From contig CAXYYJ010000012.1 in NCBI GenBank assembly GCA_964293475.1, positions 31,101 to 95,100 of the forward strand: a stretch of DNA of 64,000 nt, given 5' to 3'. Shown one piece after another: positions 17,935 through 26,576 of this stretch. Below the pieces are notes generated by a model. It did not search any database, was not told the origin of the DNA, and worked only from the letters and a program-made list of their open reading frames with translations. The stretch is from UBA12170 sp964293475. Its GTDB lineage: Bacteria > Bacteroidota > Bacteroidia > Bacteroidales > UBA12170. The translations under genes and the position numbers were made by a program. Position 1 is the first letter of the stretch, and every line of letters starts with the position of its first letter.

Positions 17935-19164
17935 TTATAGGAGCTCTTTGGGGAAGCATAAAAAATATTTATTCACCGGCGACGATAAACTTTTAATATT
18001 GAAATTATCAGATGCTGTTGTAATATCTGTCAGTTCCTGGTTTTTATCGAGAATAAATATCTTGTCAGCCTGCTGATTGTAAGCTCTGTTTGATGCTACT
18101 CCAGTGAAAACGAAATGATTGGCTTCGTCCTGGCTAATTCCATAGAGTTTTGCAGCTTTCATTCTTAAATGATCAACATGCACTTCATCGAATGATTCTT
18201 TTTGCAAAATTACTTTGGGCAAATCTCTGTGGATCAGCTTTTCGCACAACAATCTCAGCGTTTTGTCCTTGTGGTGGGTCCATTGCTTTATGGCAAACAA
18301 AATGTCGGTATCGTCCATTTGGGCAAATTGGTTCAATATATCAGTCTCTGCCAGCTTGGAGAGATTAATTTGGCGGGTTAAAAATAAATTGAGCGCGGGG
18401 CTGGGACTGATAGCAGGCTCATCCTGAGCTAAAAATCTTGCTCTCTTTATAATCTCAATCAGCAATTGTTCGGCACTTAAAACTGTTTTATGCAAATAAA
18501 CCTGCCAATACATGATTCGGCGGGCCACCAGGAATTTTTCAACAGAATAAATGCCTTTTGCTTCCACAACTATTTGATCGTCATGTACATTGAGCATTTT
18601 TATTAACCTGTCGGTTCCTATCACTCCTTCGCTCACTCCGGTAAAATAGCTGTCTCTCTTTAAATAGTCGAGCCGATCCATATCGAGTTGACTGCTAACA
18701 AGTTGGTGGAGAAATTTTTTGGAGTATTGGTTTTTGGTAATTGAAATGGCCAAATCTAACTGCCCATTCAAATCCTTGTTCATTTTATCAAGCAACAAAC
18801 TTCCAACTTCTTCGTGGCTTGTGTCGTGTAGCAAAATATACTCGAGCGTGTGAGAATAGGGTCCATGCCCTATGTCGTGGAGCAATATGGCTTGCTGAGC
18901 ACCCACCATTTCTTCAGGGGTGATGGAAATGCCTTTGTCCTTTAAATTGTAGAGCGCCGATTTCATAATATGCATAGCTCCCATGCTGTGCTGAAACCGG
19001 TTATGAACTGCTCCCGGATACACTAAATAACTTAATCCCAATTGGTTAATCCGGCGCAACCGCTGAAAGAGTGGATGTTCAATGGTGTCGAACAGGGTTT
19101 CGTCGCTTATTTGAATAAACCCGTAAATGGGGTCGTTGAATATCTTTAGTTTATTGGTTTTCAT
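17935..19164 (-). CDS. HD-domain phosphohydrolase (dNTPase/SAMHD1-like)
   Basis: 409 residues of the HD superfamily. Visible are the N-terminal DPIYGFIQISDET and RLRRINQLGLSYLVYPGA segments, HNRFQHSMGAMHIM (first metal His) and the HDIGHGPYSHTLE motif (HD pair) near residue 93, then SQLDMDRLDYLKRD supplying a further Asp. This architecture is that of the bacterial dGTPase/SAMHD1-like group, so nucleotide triphosphate hydrolysis is likely but not proven. It is co-oriented with the lpx genes but separated by 122 bp. Confidence 0.87.
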   Translation of the reverse strand: MKTNKLKIFNDPIYGFIQISDETLFDTIEHPLFQRLRRINQLGLSYLVYPGAVHNRFQHSMGAMHIMKSALYNLKDKGISITPEEMVGAQQAILLHDIGHGPYSHTLEYILLHDTSHEEVGSLLLDKMNKDLNGQLDLAISITKNQYSKKFLHQLVSSQLDMDRLDYLKRDSYFTGVSEGVIGTDRLIKMLNVHDDQIVVEAKGIYSVEKFLVARRIMYWQVYLHKTVLSAEQLLIEIIKRARFLAQDEPAISPSPALNLFLTRQINLSKLAETDILNQFAQMDDTDILFAIKQWTHHKDKTLRLLCEKLIHRDLPKVILQKESFDEVHVDHLRMKAAKLYGISQDEANHFVFTGVASNRAYNQQADKIFILDKNQELTDITTASDNFNIKSLSSPVNKYFLCFPKELL

Positions 19165-19208
19165 TTAAGTTTTGATTTTTAAGCCTTTAAATGACTTGTT
19201 TTTCAATG

Positions 19209-19216
19209 CAAAATTA
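19209..19216 (-). promoter_or_regulatory. Candidate -7 element for the HD-domain gene
   Basis: Minus-strand TAATTTTG fits TAnnTTTG, 44 bp upstream of the start codon. Confidence 0.35.
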
Positions 19217-19468
19217 AGGAAAGTATTTAAAGCCCTTTTGGCTTTTTACTTAACAATTTGTGGACTGCAAATTAATCAAATCTTAAGGAAGTTGACTGTT
19301 TTGAAGTATGATATTTTTTCCTCGTTATTCTAAATGCTAAAAACCACAAAATTCAAGGGGAAAAATATTTCCAGTTTCCTGATGCAGCCAAATCTAAACC
19401 GTGTTAACATTGTTTAACAGCTGTAAATATGTTGAAAATCAGATATGTAAAAAAACATTTTCAGAACT

Positions 19469-19501
19469 TTTGAAACGGCGAACAATAAAAGCCTATTTTT
19501 A
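19469..19501 (+). promoter_or_regulatory. Candidate porX promoter
   Basis: TTTG (19469-19472), a 21-base spacer and TATTTTTA (19494-19501), close to the Bacteroidota -33/-7 pattern with the final G replaced by A. It lies 23 bp ahead of the porX ATG. Confidence 0.4.
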
Positions 19502-19524
19502 TGATTTAATAGAAAACTTAAATT

Positions 19525-21075
19525 ATGAGCAATAAGATATTGTGGGTCGATGATGAAATTGACCTTTTAAAACCACATATAATTTTTCTGGAGCAAAAGG
19601 GCTACGAAGTCGTTACTGCCAGCGATGGTAGCGAAGCCCTCGATGCTGTGGATGACCACGATTTTGATATTGTTTTTTTAGACGAAAACATGCCTGGCTT
19701 AACCGGTATTGAAACTCTGGAAAAAATCCGCGCCAAAGCACCATTTCTCCCCGTGGTAATGATTACAAAAAGTGAAGAGGAATCAATTATGGAAGAAGCC
19801 ATCGGTTCCAATATTGCCGACTATCTCATTAAACCCGTTAAACCCAATCAGATTTTACTTTGTCTGAAAAAAAACCTGGATAATAAAAAAATTGTTTCCG
19901 AGAAAACTTCAATGGCCTATCAGCAACAATTCCAGCAAATTAGCATGGAAATTGGGAATAATCTTGATTTTAATGAGTGGGTAGAGATTTATAAAAAGCT
20001 GGTTCGATGGGAGCTGAGTCTGGAGAAAAACACCGACAGCGGAATGGAAGAAGTTCTCAAAATGCAAAAGGACGAAGCCAATAAGCAATTTGCCCGATAT
20101 GTGGTAAATAATTACCAGGACTGGATTACCAGCAAAAACTCCAAAGCTCCGGTGATGTCGCATACTCTGTTGAAAAACAAAGTTTTGCCCCTTTTGGAAT
20201 CTCAGAAACCTACATTTCTTTTTGTGGTTGATAATTTGCGCTACGACCAATGGAAAACCATTCAGCCTTTTTTTGAGGAAATGTTTCGTCTGGCTTCGGA
20301 AGACCTGTATTATAGCATACTTCCAAGCACAACCCAATATGCGCGCAATGCTTTATTCTCGGGTTTAATGCCCCTCGAAATAGAAAAAAAATATCCCCAA
20401 TATTGGCTGGGGGAGCTTGACGAAGGTTCTAAAAATCAATTTGAGTCTGAGTTGCTGGGGGCTTTTTTACTTCGAAATGGTAAACAAACAAAGTATTCCT
20501 ACCACAAAGTGCTCAACATGACCTTCGGTAGAAAAGTTGTTGAATCGTTGCCAAATCTCATGGGAAATCAACTCAATGTCATTGTATACAATTTTGTCGA
20601 TATGCTTTCTCATGCCCGCACCGAGATGGAAATCATTCGTGAGCTTGCCGATGATGAAGCTGCTTACCGATCCATTACTTTAAGCTGGTTTGAGCATTCA
20701 CCACTGTTCGATATGTTCAAATTTCTTTCGGGAAAAGATGTAAATATCCTTCTTACAACCGACCATGGCAGCATTCGGGTACACAATCCAATTCAGGTAA
20801 TTGGCGATAAAGATACCAATACCAATTTGCGTTATAAAGTTGGCAAAAGTTTGAATTTCAATAAAAAAGAAGTGTTTGAAATTAAAAATCCTGCCGATGT
20901 TTTGCTGCCAAAATCGCATATTAACGATGGATTTATTTTTTCTAAAACAGACGATTTCTTCGCATACCGAAATAACTACAACCATTACGCCAACTATTAC
21001 CGAAACACTTTTCAACACGGCGGAATTTCCATGGAAGAGCTCATGATACCTTTCGTTACTTTTAAGTCGAAATAA
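19525..21075 (+). CDS. porX: PorX-type response regulator with PglZ effector domain
   Basis: 516 residues. Residues 1-120 are a receiver domain with acidic D9/D10, phospho-acceptor D53 (in FDIVFLDENMPG), T81 and K103. After a helical linker (about 120-205), residues about 205-516 form the PglZ/alkaline-phosphatase-like domain: FLFVVDNLRYDQW, STTQYARNALFSGLMP and TTDHGSIRVHNP carry the expected metal ligands. In Porphyromonas and Flavobacterium PorX controls the type IX secretion system. A T9SS cargo gene is present at 54.6-56.3 kb, in keeping with this. No histidine kinase of the PorY type is adjacent. A strong terminator follows. Confidence 0.92.
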   Translation: MSNKILWVDDEIDLLKPHIIFLEQKGYEVVTASDGSEALDAVDDHDFDIVFLDENMPGLTGIETLEKIRAKAPFLPVVMITKSEEESIMEEAIGSNIADYLIKPVKPNQILLCLKKNLDNKKIVSEKTSMAYQQQFQQISMEIGNNLDFNEWVEIYKKLVRWELSLEKNTDSGMEEVLKMQKDEANKQFARYVVNNYQDWITSKNSKAPVMSHTLLKNKVLPLLESQKPTFLFVVDNLRYDQWKTIQPFFEEMFRLASEDLYYSILPSTTQYARNALFSGLMPLEIEKKYPQYWLGELDEGSKNQFESELLGAFLLRNGKQTKYSYHKVLNMTFGRKVVESLPNLMGNQLNVIVYNFVDMLSHARTEMEIIRELADDEAAYRSITLSWFEHSPLFDMFKFLSGKDVNILLTTDHGSIRVHNPIQVIGDKDTNTNLRYKVGKSLNFNKKEVFEIKNPADVLLPKSHINDGFIFSKTDDFFAYRNNYNHYANYYRNTFQHGGISMEELMIPFVTFKSK

Positions 21076-21098
21076 ATTTTTTTAGTCCCATAAAATAA

Positions 21099-21129
21099 AA
21101 TCTCAGCCTACAGGTTGGGATTTTTTTTT
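21099..21129 (+). terminator. Rho-independent terminator after porX
   Basis: A ten-pair stem (21099-21108 with 21113-21122, two to three G-T pairs, loop TACA) followed directly by a run of T. It lies in the 64-bp gap before tsaE. Confidence 0.75.
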
Positions 21130-21139
21130 ATTTTGTGCC

Positions 21140-21571
21140 ATGTCAAAATATAGCGAGAAAATTTCGGGTATCGAACAGCTGGCCAGTGTGGCCCGCATTT
21201 TGGTCAATTCATTGGAAGAGCGCAGTTTGGTGGCTCTAGTGGGAAAAATGGGTGCAGGAAAAACCACTTTTATTAAAGCAATTTGTGCCGAACTTGGAGT
21301 GGCTGATATTGTAAACAGCCCAACCTTTTCTATTGTTAATCAGTACGAAACTCAAAGTGGACAAGTAATTTATCACTTCGATTTTTACCGTTTAGAAACT
21401 CCTCAGGAAGCAATTCAGATAGGAATTTTTGAATATTGGGACAGTGGTTCTGTTTGTTTAATGGAGTGGCCCGAAAAGGTTGAGAAACTTTTACCCCCCG
21501 AATGCGTATATGTGGCCATTAAGGAAGATGAGATAACGGGAGAGCGTGAGTTTCAATGGGAAATTCACTAA
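21140..21571 (+). CDS. tsaE: tRNA t6A37 threonylcarbamoyl synthesis ATPase TsaE
   Basis: 143 residues. P-loop GKMGAGKTTFIKAIC near residue 34, the VNSPTFSIVNQYET switch and FDFYRLETPQEA/GIFEYWDSGSVCLMEWPEK segments are typical. The protein works with TsaB and TsaD to make t6A37 in ANN-decoding tRNAs. It is 22 bp upstream of ald; tsaE-ald-endonuclease looks like one unit. Confidence 0.95.
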   Translation: MSKYSEKISGIEQLASVARILVNSLEERSLVALVGKMGAGKTTFIKAICAELGVADIVNSPTFSIVNQYETQSGQVIYHFDFYRLETPQEAIQIGIFEYWDSGSVCLMEWPEKVEKLLPPECVYVAIKEDEITGEREFQWEIH

Positions 21572-21593
21572 TTCTGTTAAAAAGATATAGATT

Positions 21594-22808
21594 ATGATTT
21601 CAGAGGAAGGTGTTTTTAATCTTGCAGCACAGCTGTTGCCAAAAGAAGAAATGTTGGCTGTTGCCACTGAGAAATCCTCAATGGTGATAGGGGTATTGTC
21701 AGAAACTGATGAAGAGGAGAATCGGGTGTGCCTGAGCCCTGAGAGTGTTGGATTGCTGGTGGAAAACGGACACAATATTCTCATCCTGACAAAAGCTGGC
21801 GAAAAAGCGGGTTTTTCCGATATGGACTATGCGGAACAAGGTGCTCAGGTAATGAATTCTGTGGAAGAAGTTATGCAGGCTCAGGTTGTCTTAAAAGTTA
21901 GCCCCTTGAACCATCAGGAGCGTTCGCTAATCCGCCGTAACCAACTCATTATCACAAGCCTTCAGGTAATAAACCGGAGTCGGGAGTTTTTCAATGATAT
22001 TGTCGACAGAAAGGCTACAGCCGTAGCCTTCGAAAAAATAAAGGATCAGGCTGGCACATACCCGTTGATACGAAGCATGAGCGAAATAGCCGGAATAGCC
22101 GGAGTTCATATTGGCGCTCAGTACCTTTGTCATCCGCAGTTGGGAAATGGAAGTCTTTTGGGCGGTGTTCCCGGCTTAAAGCCCGCCGAAATTGTTATTA
22201 TTGGAGCTGGAACGGTGGGAGAGTATGCTGCCAGAGCGGCTCTGGGCATTGGGGCTGGAATTAAGGTTTTCGACAATTCCATTTATAAACTGAGACGAAT
22301 TCAAAACAACCTGAACCAGAATGTGTTTACTTCAACCATTCAACCCCAAACTCTGCTCAAGGCACTTAAAGAAGCCGATGTGGCCATAGGAGCCTTGAGA
22401 GTTCATGAAAATAATTCCAATTATCATGTTCCATCCTATATGGTCGAAGCCATGCGTCGTGGTTCAGTAATCATTGATATCAGTATCGATCAGGGGGGAA
22501 CCTTTGAAACGTCGCATCCTACAAACCACAAAGAACCCGTATTCCAAAAATTTGGAGTTACGCATTATTGCGTTCCCAATCTTGCTTCAAGAGTTCCCTA
22601 TACTGCCACACATGCACTTTCAAACTTCTTTACTCCTTTGCTTTTAGAAATGGGCGATTCTGCCGATGTTGGGCAATTCCTGAAACGAAACGGGGGATTT
22701 AGAAATGGCGTTTACGTATACAATGGCATTGTAACCAACAGAACTATTGGGCGAACTTTCGGATTTAGCTACCGTGATTTGGATTTATTGCTCGCTGTTT
22801 TACATTAA
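21594..22808 (+). CDS. ald: Alanine dehydrogenase (AlaDH/PNT family, Bacteroidota type)
   Basis: 404 residues, reversible NAD-linked deamination of alanine to pyruvate. The N-terminal substrate domain shows ETDEEENRVCLSPESVGLL (substrate Arg) and VVLKVSPL (catalytic Lys). The NAD-binding fold is IVIIGAGTVGEYAARAAL with Asp in VFDNS. DISIDQGGTFETSHPT keeps the Asp corresponding to the catalytic D270. The position that holds the catalytic His in better-studied AlaDHs (TYLHLA) reads TSLQVI here, so it is Gln. This may be a subfamily feature, so alanine specificity is inferred rather than proven. It lies 22 bp after tsaE. Confidence 0.83.
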   Translation: MISEEGVFNLAAQLLPKEEMLAVATEKSSMVIGVLSETDEEENRVCLSPESVGLLVENGHNILILTKAGEKAGFSDMDYAEQGAQVMNSVEEVMQAQVVLKVSPLNHQERSLIRRNQLIITSLQVINRSREFFNDIVDRKATAVAFEKIKDQAGTYPLIRSMSEIAGIAGVHIGAQYLCHPQLGNGSLLGGVPGLKPAEIVIIGAGTVGEYAARAALGIGAGIKVFDNSIYKLRRIQNNLNQNVFTSTIQPQTLLKALKEADVAIGALRVHENNSNYHVPSYMVEAMRRGSVIIDISIDQGGTFETSHPTNHKEPVFQKFGVTHYCVPNLASRVPYTATHALSNFFTPLLLEMGDSADVGQFLKRNGGFRNGVYVYNGIVTNRTIGRTFGFSYRDLDLLLAVLH

Positions 22809-22821
22809 ATTATTCTATACC

Positions 22822-23877
22822 ATGTTCCATCGATTCCTGATTAAATCTTTAATACTGATTTTCATAGCATTTGCCGGATTGGCTAAGTCTCAGAATCAGG
22901 AGGCAAGTCTTTTTATTCCCCAGGACAGTTTGCGCATTATGTTTTATAATGTAGAAAACCTGTTCGATCCATTCGACGATTCATTAACCAACGACGAAGA
23001 GTTTACGAGAGATGGTGTGCGACATTGGAGCTGGACAAAATATCAGAAAAAGCTGGCCAATATTTACAAAGTAATTGTGGCAACCGGAAATCCCCGTCCG
23101 CCGGCAATTATTGGTTTATGCGAGATTGAGAATCGGTTTGTGCTCAATCAGCTGGTTTTTAAAACCGCTTTTGCAAAGTTCGATTACCGTATTGTTCACG
23201 AGGAAAGCCCCGACAGGCGCGGGATTGATGTGGCGCTCCTGTTCGATCCAACTCGTTTTGCTTTACTCGCCCATGAGGCCATAGCCATTAATTTCCCGTT
23301 CGACCCTCAGTCGAAAACCCGCGATATTCTGTATGCCAAAGGGTTAATCTTTAATTCGGACACCATTCACCTGTTTGTAAATCACTGGCCGAGCCGTTGG
23401 GGTGGAGAGTTGGCCACCGAAGGGAAGAGAAAATACGTGGCCGATATTTTAAAAATGAAAACCGATTCCATATTAAAGCGCGATAAAAATGCATCTATAG
23501 TCATTATGGGCGATTTTAATGATGAGCCCACCAACGAAAGTTTATTGCTGAATTTGAATGCCAAACCCCCCGGTGATTCTTCGGTTTTGGTGAATCTTAT
23601 GTATCCTTTGGCGGAGAATAAAAAAGAAGGCACACATAAATTTCAATCGGATTGGGCTGTTCTCGATCAATTTATTGTTTCATCGCATTTGCTAATGCCT
23701 AAAAGCAGCATAAAAATTCAGGGTGAAAGGGCATTTATTGCAAAACACGACTTTTTAGGGGTTCCTGACGATAAGTTTTTGGGCAAAAAACCATACCGAA
23801 CCTTTAACGGTTATGAGTATATAGGTGGGTTTAGCGATCATTTTCCGATATTTATTAACATAGTTAAACTACAATAA
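22822..23877 (+). CDS. Secreted endonuclease/exonuclease/phosphatase-family protein
   Basis: With the Met at 22822 the protein is 351 residues and begins with a signal peptide (LIKSLILIFIAFAGLAKS); upstream in-frame Met codons lie inside ald and are unlikely. EEP fold motifs: MFYNVENLFDP, GLCEIENRFV (catalytic Glu), SPDRRGIDVALLFDP, HWPSRWGGE, VIMGDFNDEPTN (Asp/Asn) and FSDHFPIFI (final Asp-His pair). Such proteins hydrolyse phosphodiesters in nucleic acids or small substrates; the target here is unknown. It is 13 bp after ald. Confidence 0.87.
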   Translation: MFHRFLIKSLILIFIAFAGLAKSQNQEASLFIPQDSLRIMFYNVENLFDPFDDSLTNDEEFTRDGVRHWSWTKYQKKLANIYKVIVATGNPRPPAIIGLCEIENRFVLNQLVFKTAFAKFDYRIVHEESPDRRGIDVALLFDPTRFALLAHEAIAINFPFDPQSKTRDILYAKGLIFNSDTIHLFVNHWPSRWGGELATEGKRKYVADILKMKTDSILKRDKNASIVIMGDFNDEPTNESLLLNLNAKPPGDSSVLVNLMYPLAENKKEGTHKFQSDWAVLDQFIVSSHLLMPKSSIKIQGERAFIAKHDFLGVPDDKFLGKKPYRTFNGYEYIGGFSDHFPIFINIVKLQ

Positions 23878-23963
23878 ATCAATGTTTTAAAAAAATGTTG
23901 AAAAAAATCAGAAAAAAAGTTAGAAAAAAGTGGTAACATTTTATCAAAAACAATCATTAACAA

Positions 23964-24551
23964 GTGAAGAAAGAAAAATATTCGTTGGTTGAAATCTTAG
24001 ATGGAATAAAAAGAGGGGATAATAAGACTCTCCTTTTCATCTATGAAGAATACTTCAATGTCATCGAAAAAATGGTGGTGTTGAGAGGTGGATCGAGAGA
24101 GCTGGCTCAGGATATTTTTCAGGAATCGTTGGTAGTGATTTATAAAAAACTTCATGAAGGCGATTTATCCAATATCGAAAGTTCTTTTTTTACTTACTTG
24201 TATTCGGTTGCGAAAATCAAACTCTATCACCATTTTAGAACCATGTCGAGCGATATTTTATCTCATTCAAACCCAATTGTTGATGATGAAGTGTCGGATC
24301 AAAATTTTACTGAAGTGAATAAATATGTTTTAGATGGTATTAAGGAAGCTTTGTACCATAAATATCTAAAACTTTTACCCATTGTTTGTTATAATATTCT
24401 GAGATGGTATGCTGCGGGTGTTAAAGTGAAAGATATCATGACGAGAATTGGTTTCGTAAACGAAATAATGGTAAGAAAAACAAAACTGAACTGTTTGGAG
24501 AAATTGATAACTATGATTAAAAATGACCCTAATTCAAAACATGTATTATGA
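23964..24551 (+). CDS. ECF-like sigma-70 family factor
   Basis: 195 residues with a GTG start. Region 2: SLVEILDGIKRGDNKTLLFIYEEYFN, SRELAQDIFQESLVVIYKKL and FTYLYSVAKIKLYHHFR correspond to sigma-2 core-binding and -10 recognition helices. The C-terminal half (KEALYHKYLKLLPIVCYNILRWYAAGVKVKDIMTRIGF) is a sigma-4-like helix-turn-helix, weaker than usual. It overlaps the following TPR membrane gene by four bases (ATGA), an arrangement typical of sigma/regulator pairs. The upstream 86 bp is extremely A-rich. Confidence 0.8.
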   Translation: MKKEKYSLVEILDGIKRGDNKTLLFIYEEYFNVIEKMVVLRGGSRELAQDIFQESLVVIYKKLHEGDLSNIESSFFTYLYSVAKIKLYHHFRTMSSDILSHSNPIVDDEVSDQNFTEVNKYVLDGIKEALYHKYLKLLPIVCYNILRWYAAGVKVKDIMTRIGFVNEIMVRKTKLNCLEKLITMIKNDPNSKHVL

Positions 24552-25285
24552 AAAGTTCTAAGTCGGATTTATTACAGAAGAAGTATTTTAACCAGCTGAA
24601 TGACAACGAAAACACTGTTTTTAATAGTCTGCTTGTGAGTGATGCCGCTTTTGCAGCAGATTATCAGATATATAGAGGTGTTGGGGCTTACTTAGCCAAT
24701 CAGCAACTCGTCGATTTTAGAGAAAAACTTTCAGCAATTAGTAAACAATACGACAATAATACCAGAAACCGCACTGTAAGATTAAGCTCCAAATATTGGT
24801 ACTACGCGGCTTCGGTAGCTGCCATATTACTGGTATTTCTGGGGACTTACTATTTCTCCGGTCAAACCATTTCCACCGACGAGCTATTTTTAAAATACTA
24901 TTCCACCGATAATGTTTATCTCAATACCCGTAGTGGCAATGTAACTCCCACCGAAAATCTGGAAAAAGGTTTGCTACTCTTTGAAAGTGAAAAGTTTAGA
25001 GAGTCCATTCAGTTTTTTGAGCAAATGCCCAACAGCATTACTGCTTTGTATTACAGTGGTGTGGCACATATGGAGATAGGTGAGTACGATGTGGCTATTT
25101 TTAAATTCGATCAGGTGATAAACAACTATATGAATGTTTTCTACGATCAGTCGCAATGGTATAAGGGTCTTTGTCTACTCAAAAAGGGAAAAACAACCGA
25201 TGCCAGAACACTTTTTGTAAAAATCGGCAAATCAGAAAGTTATTATAACAAACAAGCAAGAGAATTGTCAGCTAAGCTAAAATAG
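24548..25285 (+). CDS. Membrane-anchored TPR protein, candidate regulator of the overlapping sigma factor
   Basis: 245 residues. A cytosolic N-terminus of about 77 residues has a LLQKKYFNQLNDNENTVF helix resembling anti-sigma N-termini in Bacteroidota. One membrane segment (about 78-98, YYAASVAAILLVFLGTYYF) follows, then a periplasmic part with TPR-like helices (ENLEKGLLLFESEKFRESIQFFEQ, ALYYSGVAHMEIGEYDVAI, QWYKGLCLLKKG). The N-out/N-in layout and the four-base overlap suggest a non-canonical anti-sigma factor. This is inference. No zinc-finger HCC motif is present. Confidence 0.72.
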   Translation: MKSSKSDLLQKKYFNQLNDNENTVFNSLLVSDAAFAADYQIYRGVGAYLANQQLVDFREKLSAISKQYDNNTRNRTVRLSSKYWYYAASVAAILLVFLGTYYFSGQTISTDELFLKYYSTDNVYLNTRSGNVTPTENLEKGLLLFESEKFRESIQFFEQMPNSITALYYSGVAHMEIGEYDVAIFKFDQVINNYMNVFYDQSQWYKGLCLLKKGKTTDARTLFVKIGKSESYYNKQARELSAKLK

Positions 25286-25373
25286 CTACAATCAATTAGA
25301 TAATAAATAAATCAAAATACAGATTTATTTAGCGAAAGAAAAAGGAAGAAGAAGATTGTAAATTAATGTGATG

Positions 25374-25408
25374 AAAGGTCTGTCCCAAAAGGGCGGGCCT
25401 TTTTTTTA
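25374..25408 (+). terminator. Rho-independent terminator after the sigma/TPR pair
   Basis: A twelve-pair stem (25374-25385 with 25391-25402, including several G-T pairs), short loop, then a run of eight T. Confidence 0.75.
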
Positions 25409-25453
25409 ATCCCCCAAATTAATCTTAGGCGGAATTAGTGACAAAAGAAGCAA

Positions 25454-25672
25454 TTAACCCTTATTTGAGCCATGATGAAGCTCATAGTTTTCGCAATGAT
25501 ATTCGGGGTTTTTTTCGCACATGCACTCCATTTTCTTTCCATCGTGGGTATCTAAATCCGAGCTGCAGGTTTTGGTGAAAATGGCTCCTTTAACAAAAAA
25601 CATTTTGATGGCAATCAGAGCAAAAGCAATGGCCATTAGAACTATGGTGACTAAAACTAATTTTAATATCAT
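25454..25672 (-). CDS. Small Cys-rich membrane protein
   Basis: 72 residues from the Met at 25672. A single membrane segment (ILKLVLVTIVLMAIAFALIA) is followed by a short soluble tail with five Cys and three His, including ECMCEKN and YHCENYELHH. Similar small membrane proteins with a Cys-containing tail are common in Bacteroidota, without known function. The Cys/His-rich tail could bind a metal or haem; this is speculation. An upstream Met at 25690 overlaps the -7 element and is therefore rejected as the start. Confidence 0.65.
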   Translation of the reverse strand: MILKLVLVTIVLMAIAFALIAIKMFFVKGAIFTKTCSSDLDTHDGKKMECMCEKNPEYHCENYELHHGSNKG

Positions 25673-25687
25673 GGAGTAAATTTTATG

Positions 25688-25695
25688 CAAAAATA
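25688..25695 (-). promoter_or_regulatory. -7 element for the small Cys-rich membrane protein
   Basis: Minus-strand TATTTTTG is a clean TAnnTTTG match, 15 bp ahead of the Met at 25672. It decides the start because the longer in-frame start would lie within this element. Confidence 0.5.
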
Positions 25696-25767
25696 AGTAT
25701 TAATGGCGGTTTGGCAACCGTCTGCAGATTTTTATCATATTATTAAGATTGTTCTCCAGATAAAATC

Positions 25768-26511
25768 CTATTTAAAATGCGACAAAAGTATTCCGGTAGC
25801 CACCGAAGCATTCAGCGATTCAGCTTTAGAGTTGGCAGCGTGGGGAATATAGATTTTGTGTGAAATAAGTTTTTTAATGGGCTCGGAAATCCCTTTCGAT
25901 TCGTTGCCAATGACCAGGAAACCATGTTTTTGCAGTTTCATTTGGTGCATATTTTCTCCATCGAGCAGACTACCATAAATACTTACCTGACCCTGAATTT
26001 CTTTTAGGGTTTTCTCTAAATTTTGGTAGTAAATATCAACTCTGAATACCGAGCCCATGGAAGCCTGAACTACTTTGGGGTTATAGGCATCCGCCGTTTC
26101 GATGGAGCAAAGAATTTTGTAGATTCCGAACCATTCAGCCGTTCTGACGATGGTTCCCAGATTCCCCGGATCCTGAATGGTGTCGAGCACCAAAACAAAT
26201 TCCTGATTATCAAATACAAAAGGCATTTGTGGGGGAATTTCAACCACTGCCAGAACCTGATTGGCGGTTGAAAACTGGCTTCCGCGTTGCAAGGCAGCGG
26301 GCGAAATATTTCGCAATTGTGGGAATGACTGAAAGGTGGGGTTATTGTCAATCCACTCGTTGGTGGCGGCCAGGATGATGATATTCAGCTTTGTCTTCAA
26401 GAGTTCATCAATCATTTTGGGGCCTTCAACCAAAAAGGCACTGTTTTTTTTTCTGCCATGACTGGTATCTAAGGCATTGATGAGTTTGAATTCTGCTTTA
26501 CTTATTTCCAT
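25768..26511 (-). CDS. TrmH/SpoU-family RNA 2'-O-methyltransferase
   Basis: 247 residues of the SPOUT class. An N-terminal RNA substrate-binding domain (GRKKNSAFLVEGPKMIDELL) precedes the knotted methyltransferase domain: LVLDTIQDPGNLGTIVRTAEWFG (motif 1), FLVIGNESKGIS (motif 2) and IPHAANSKAESLNASVATGILL (motif 3). The target (23S rRNA or tRNA) cannot be told. It follows the ribosomal-protein operon but behind a strong terminator. Confidence 0.92.
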   Translation of the reverse strand: MEISKAEFKLINALDTSHGRKKNSAFLVEGPKMIDELLKTKLNIIILAATNEWIDNNPTFQSFPQLRNISPAALQRGSQFSTANQVLAVVEIPPQMPFVFDNQEFVLVLDTIQDPGNLGTIVRTAEWFGIYKILCSIETADAYNPKVVQASMGSVFRVDIYYQNLEKTLKEIQGQVSIYGSLLDGENMHQMKLQKHGFLVIGNESKGISEPIKKLISHKIYIPHAANSKAESLNASVATGILLSHFK

Positions 26512-26526
26512 AGGCCAAATTAATAA

Positions 26527-26554
26527 AAAACCCGTTTCGTTGGAAACGGGTTTT
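26527..26554 (-). terminator. Terminator of the rpsF-rpsR-rplI operon
   Basis: AAAACCCGTTTC (26527-26538) and GAAACGGGTTTT (26543-26554) form a perfect twelve-base stem with a four-base loop, right after rplI on the minus strand. Confidence 0.8.
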
Positions 26555-26576
26555 GAATAACTTTAAGAGAATGCTA

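Larger units (their letters stand above)
19165..19524. other. 360-bp divergent intergenic region (HD gene / porX)
   Basis: No open frame of interest. It holds a minus-strand -7-like TAATTTTG for the HD gene and a plausible porX promoter near its right end. The remainder is AT-rich and I see no further structure. Confidence 0.6.

Noticed and set aside
22747..22821. Longer start of the secreted endonuclease/phosphatase gene inside ald
   Set aside because: The Met at 22822 is immediately followed by a signal peptide; the extension overlaps ald.
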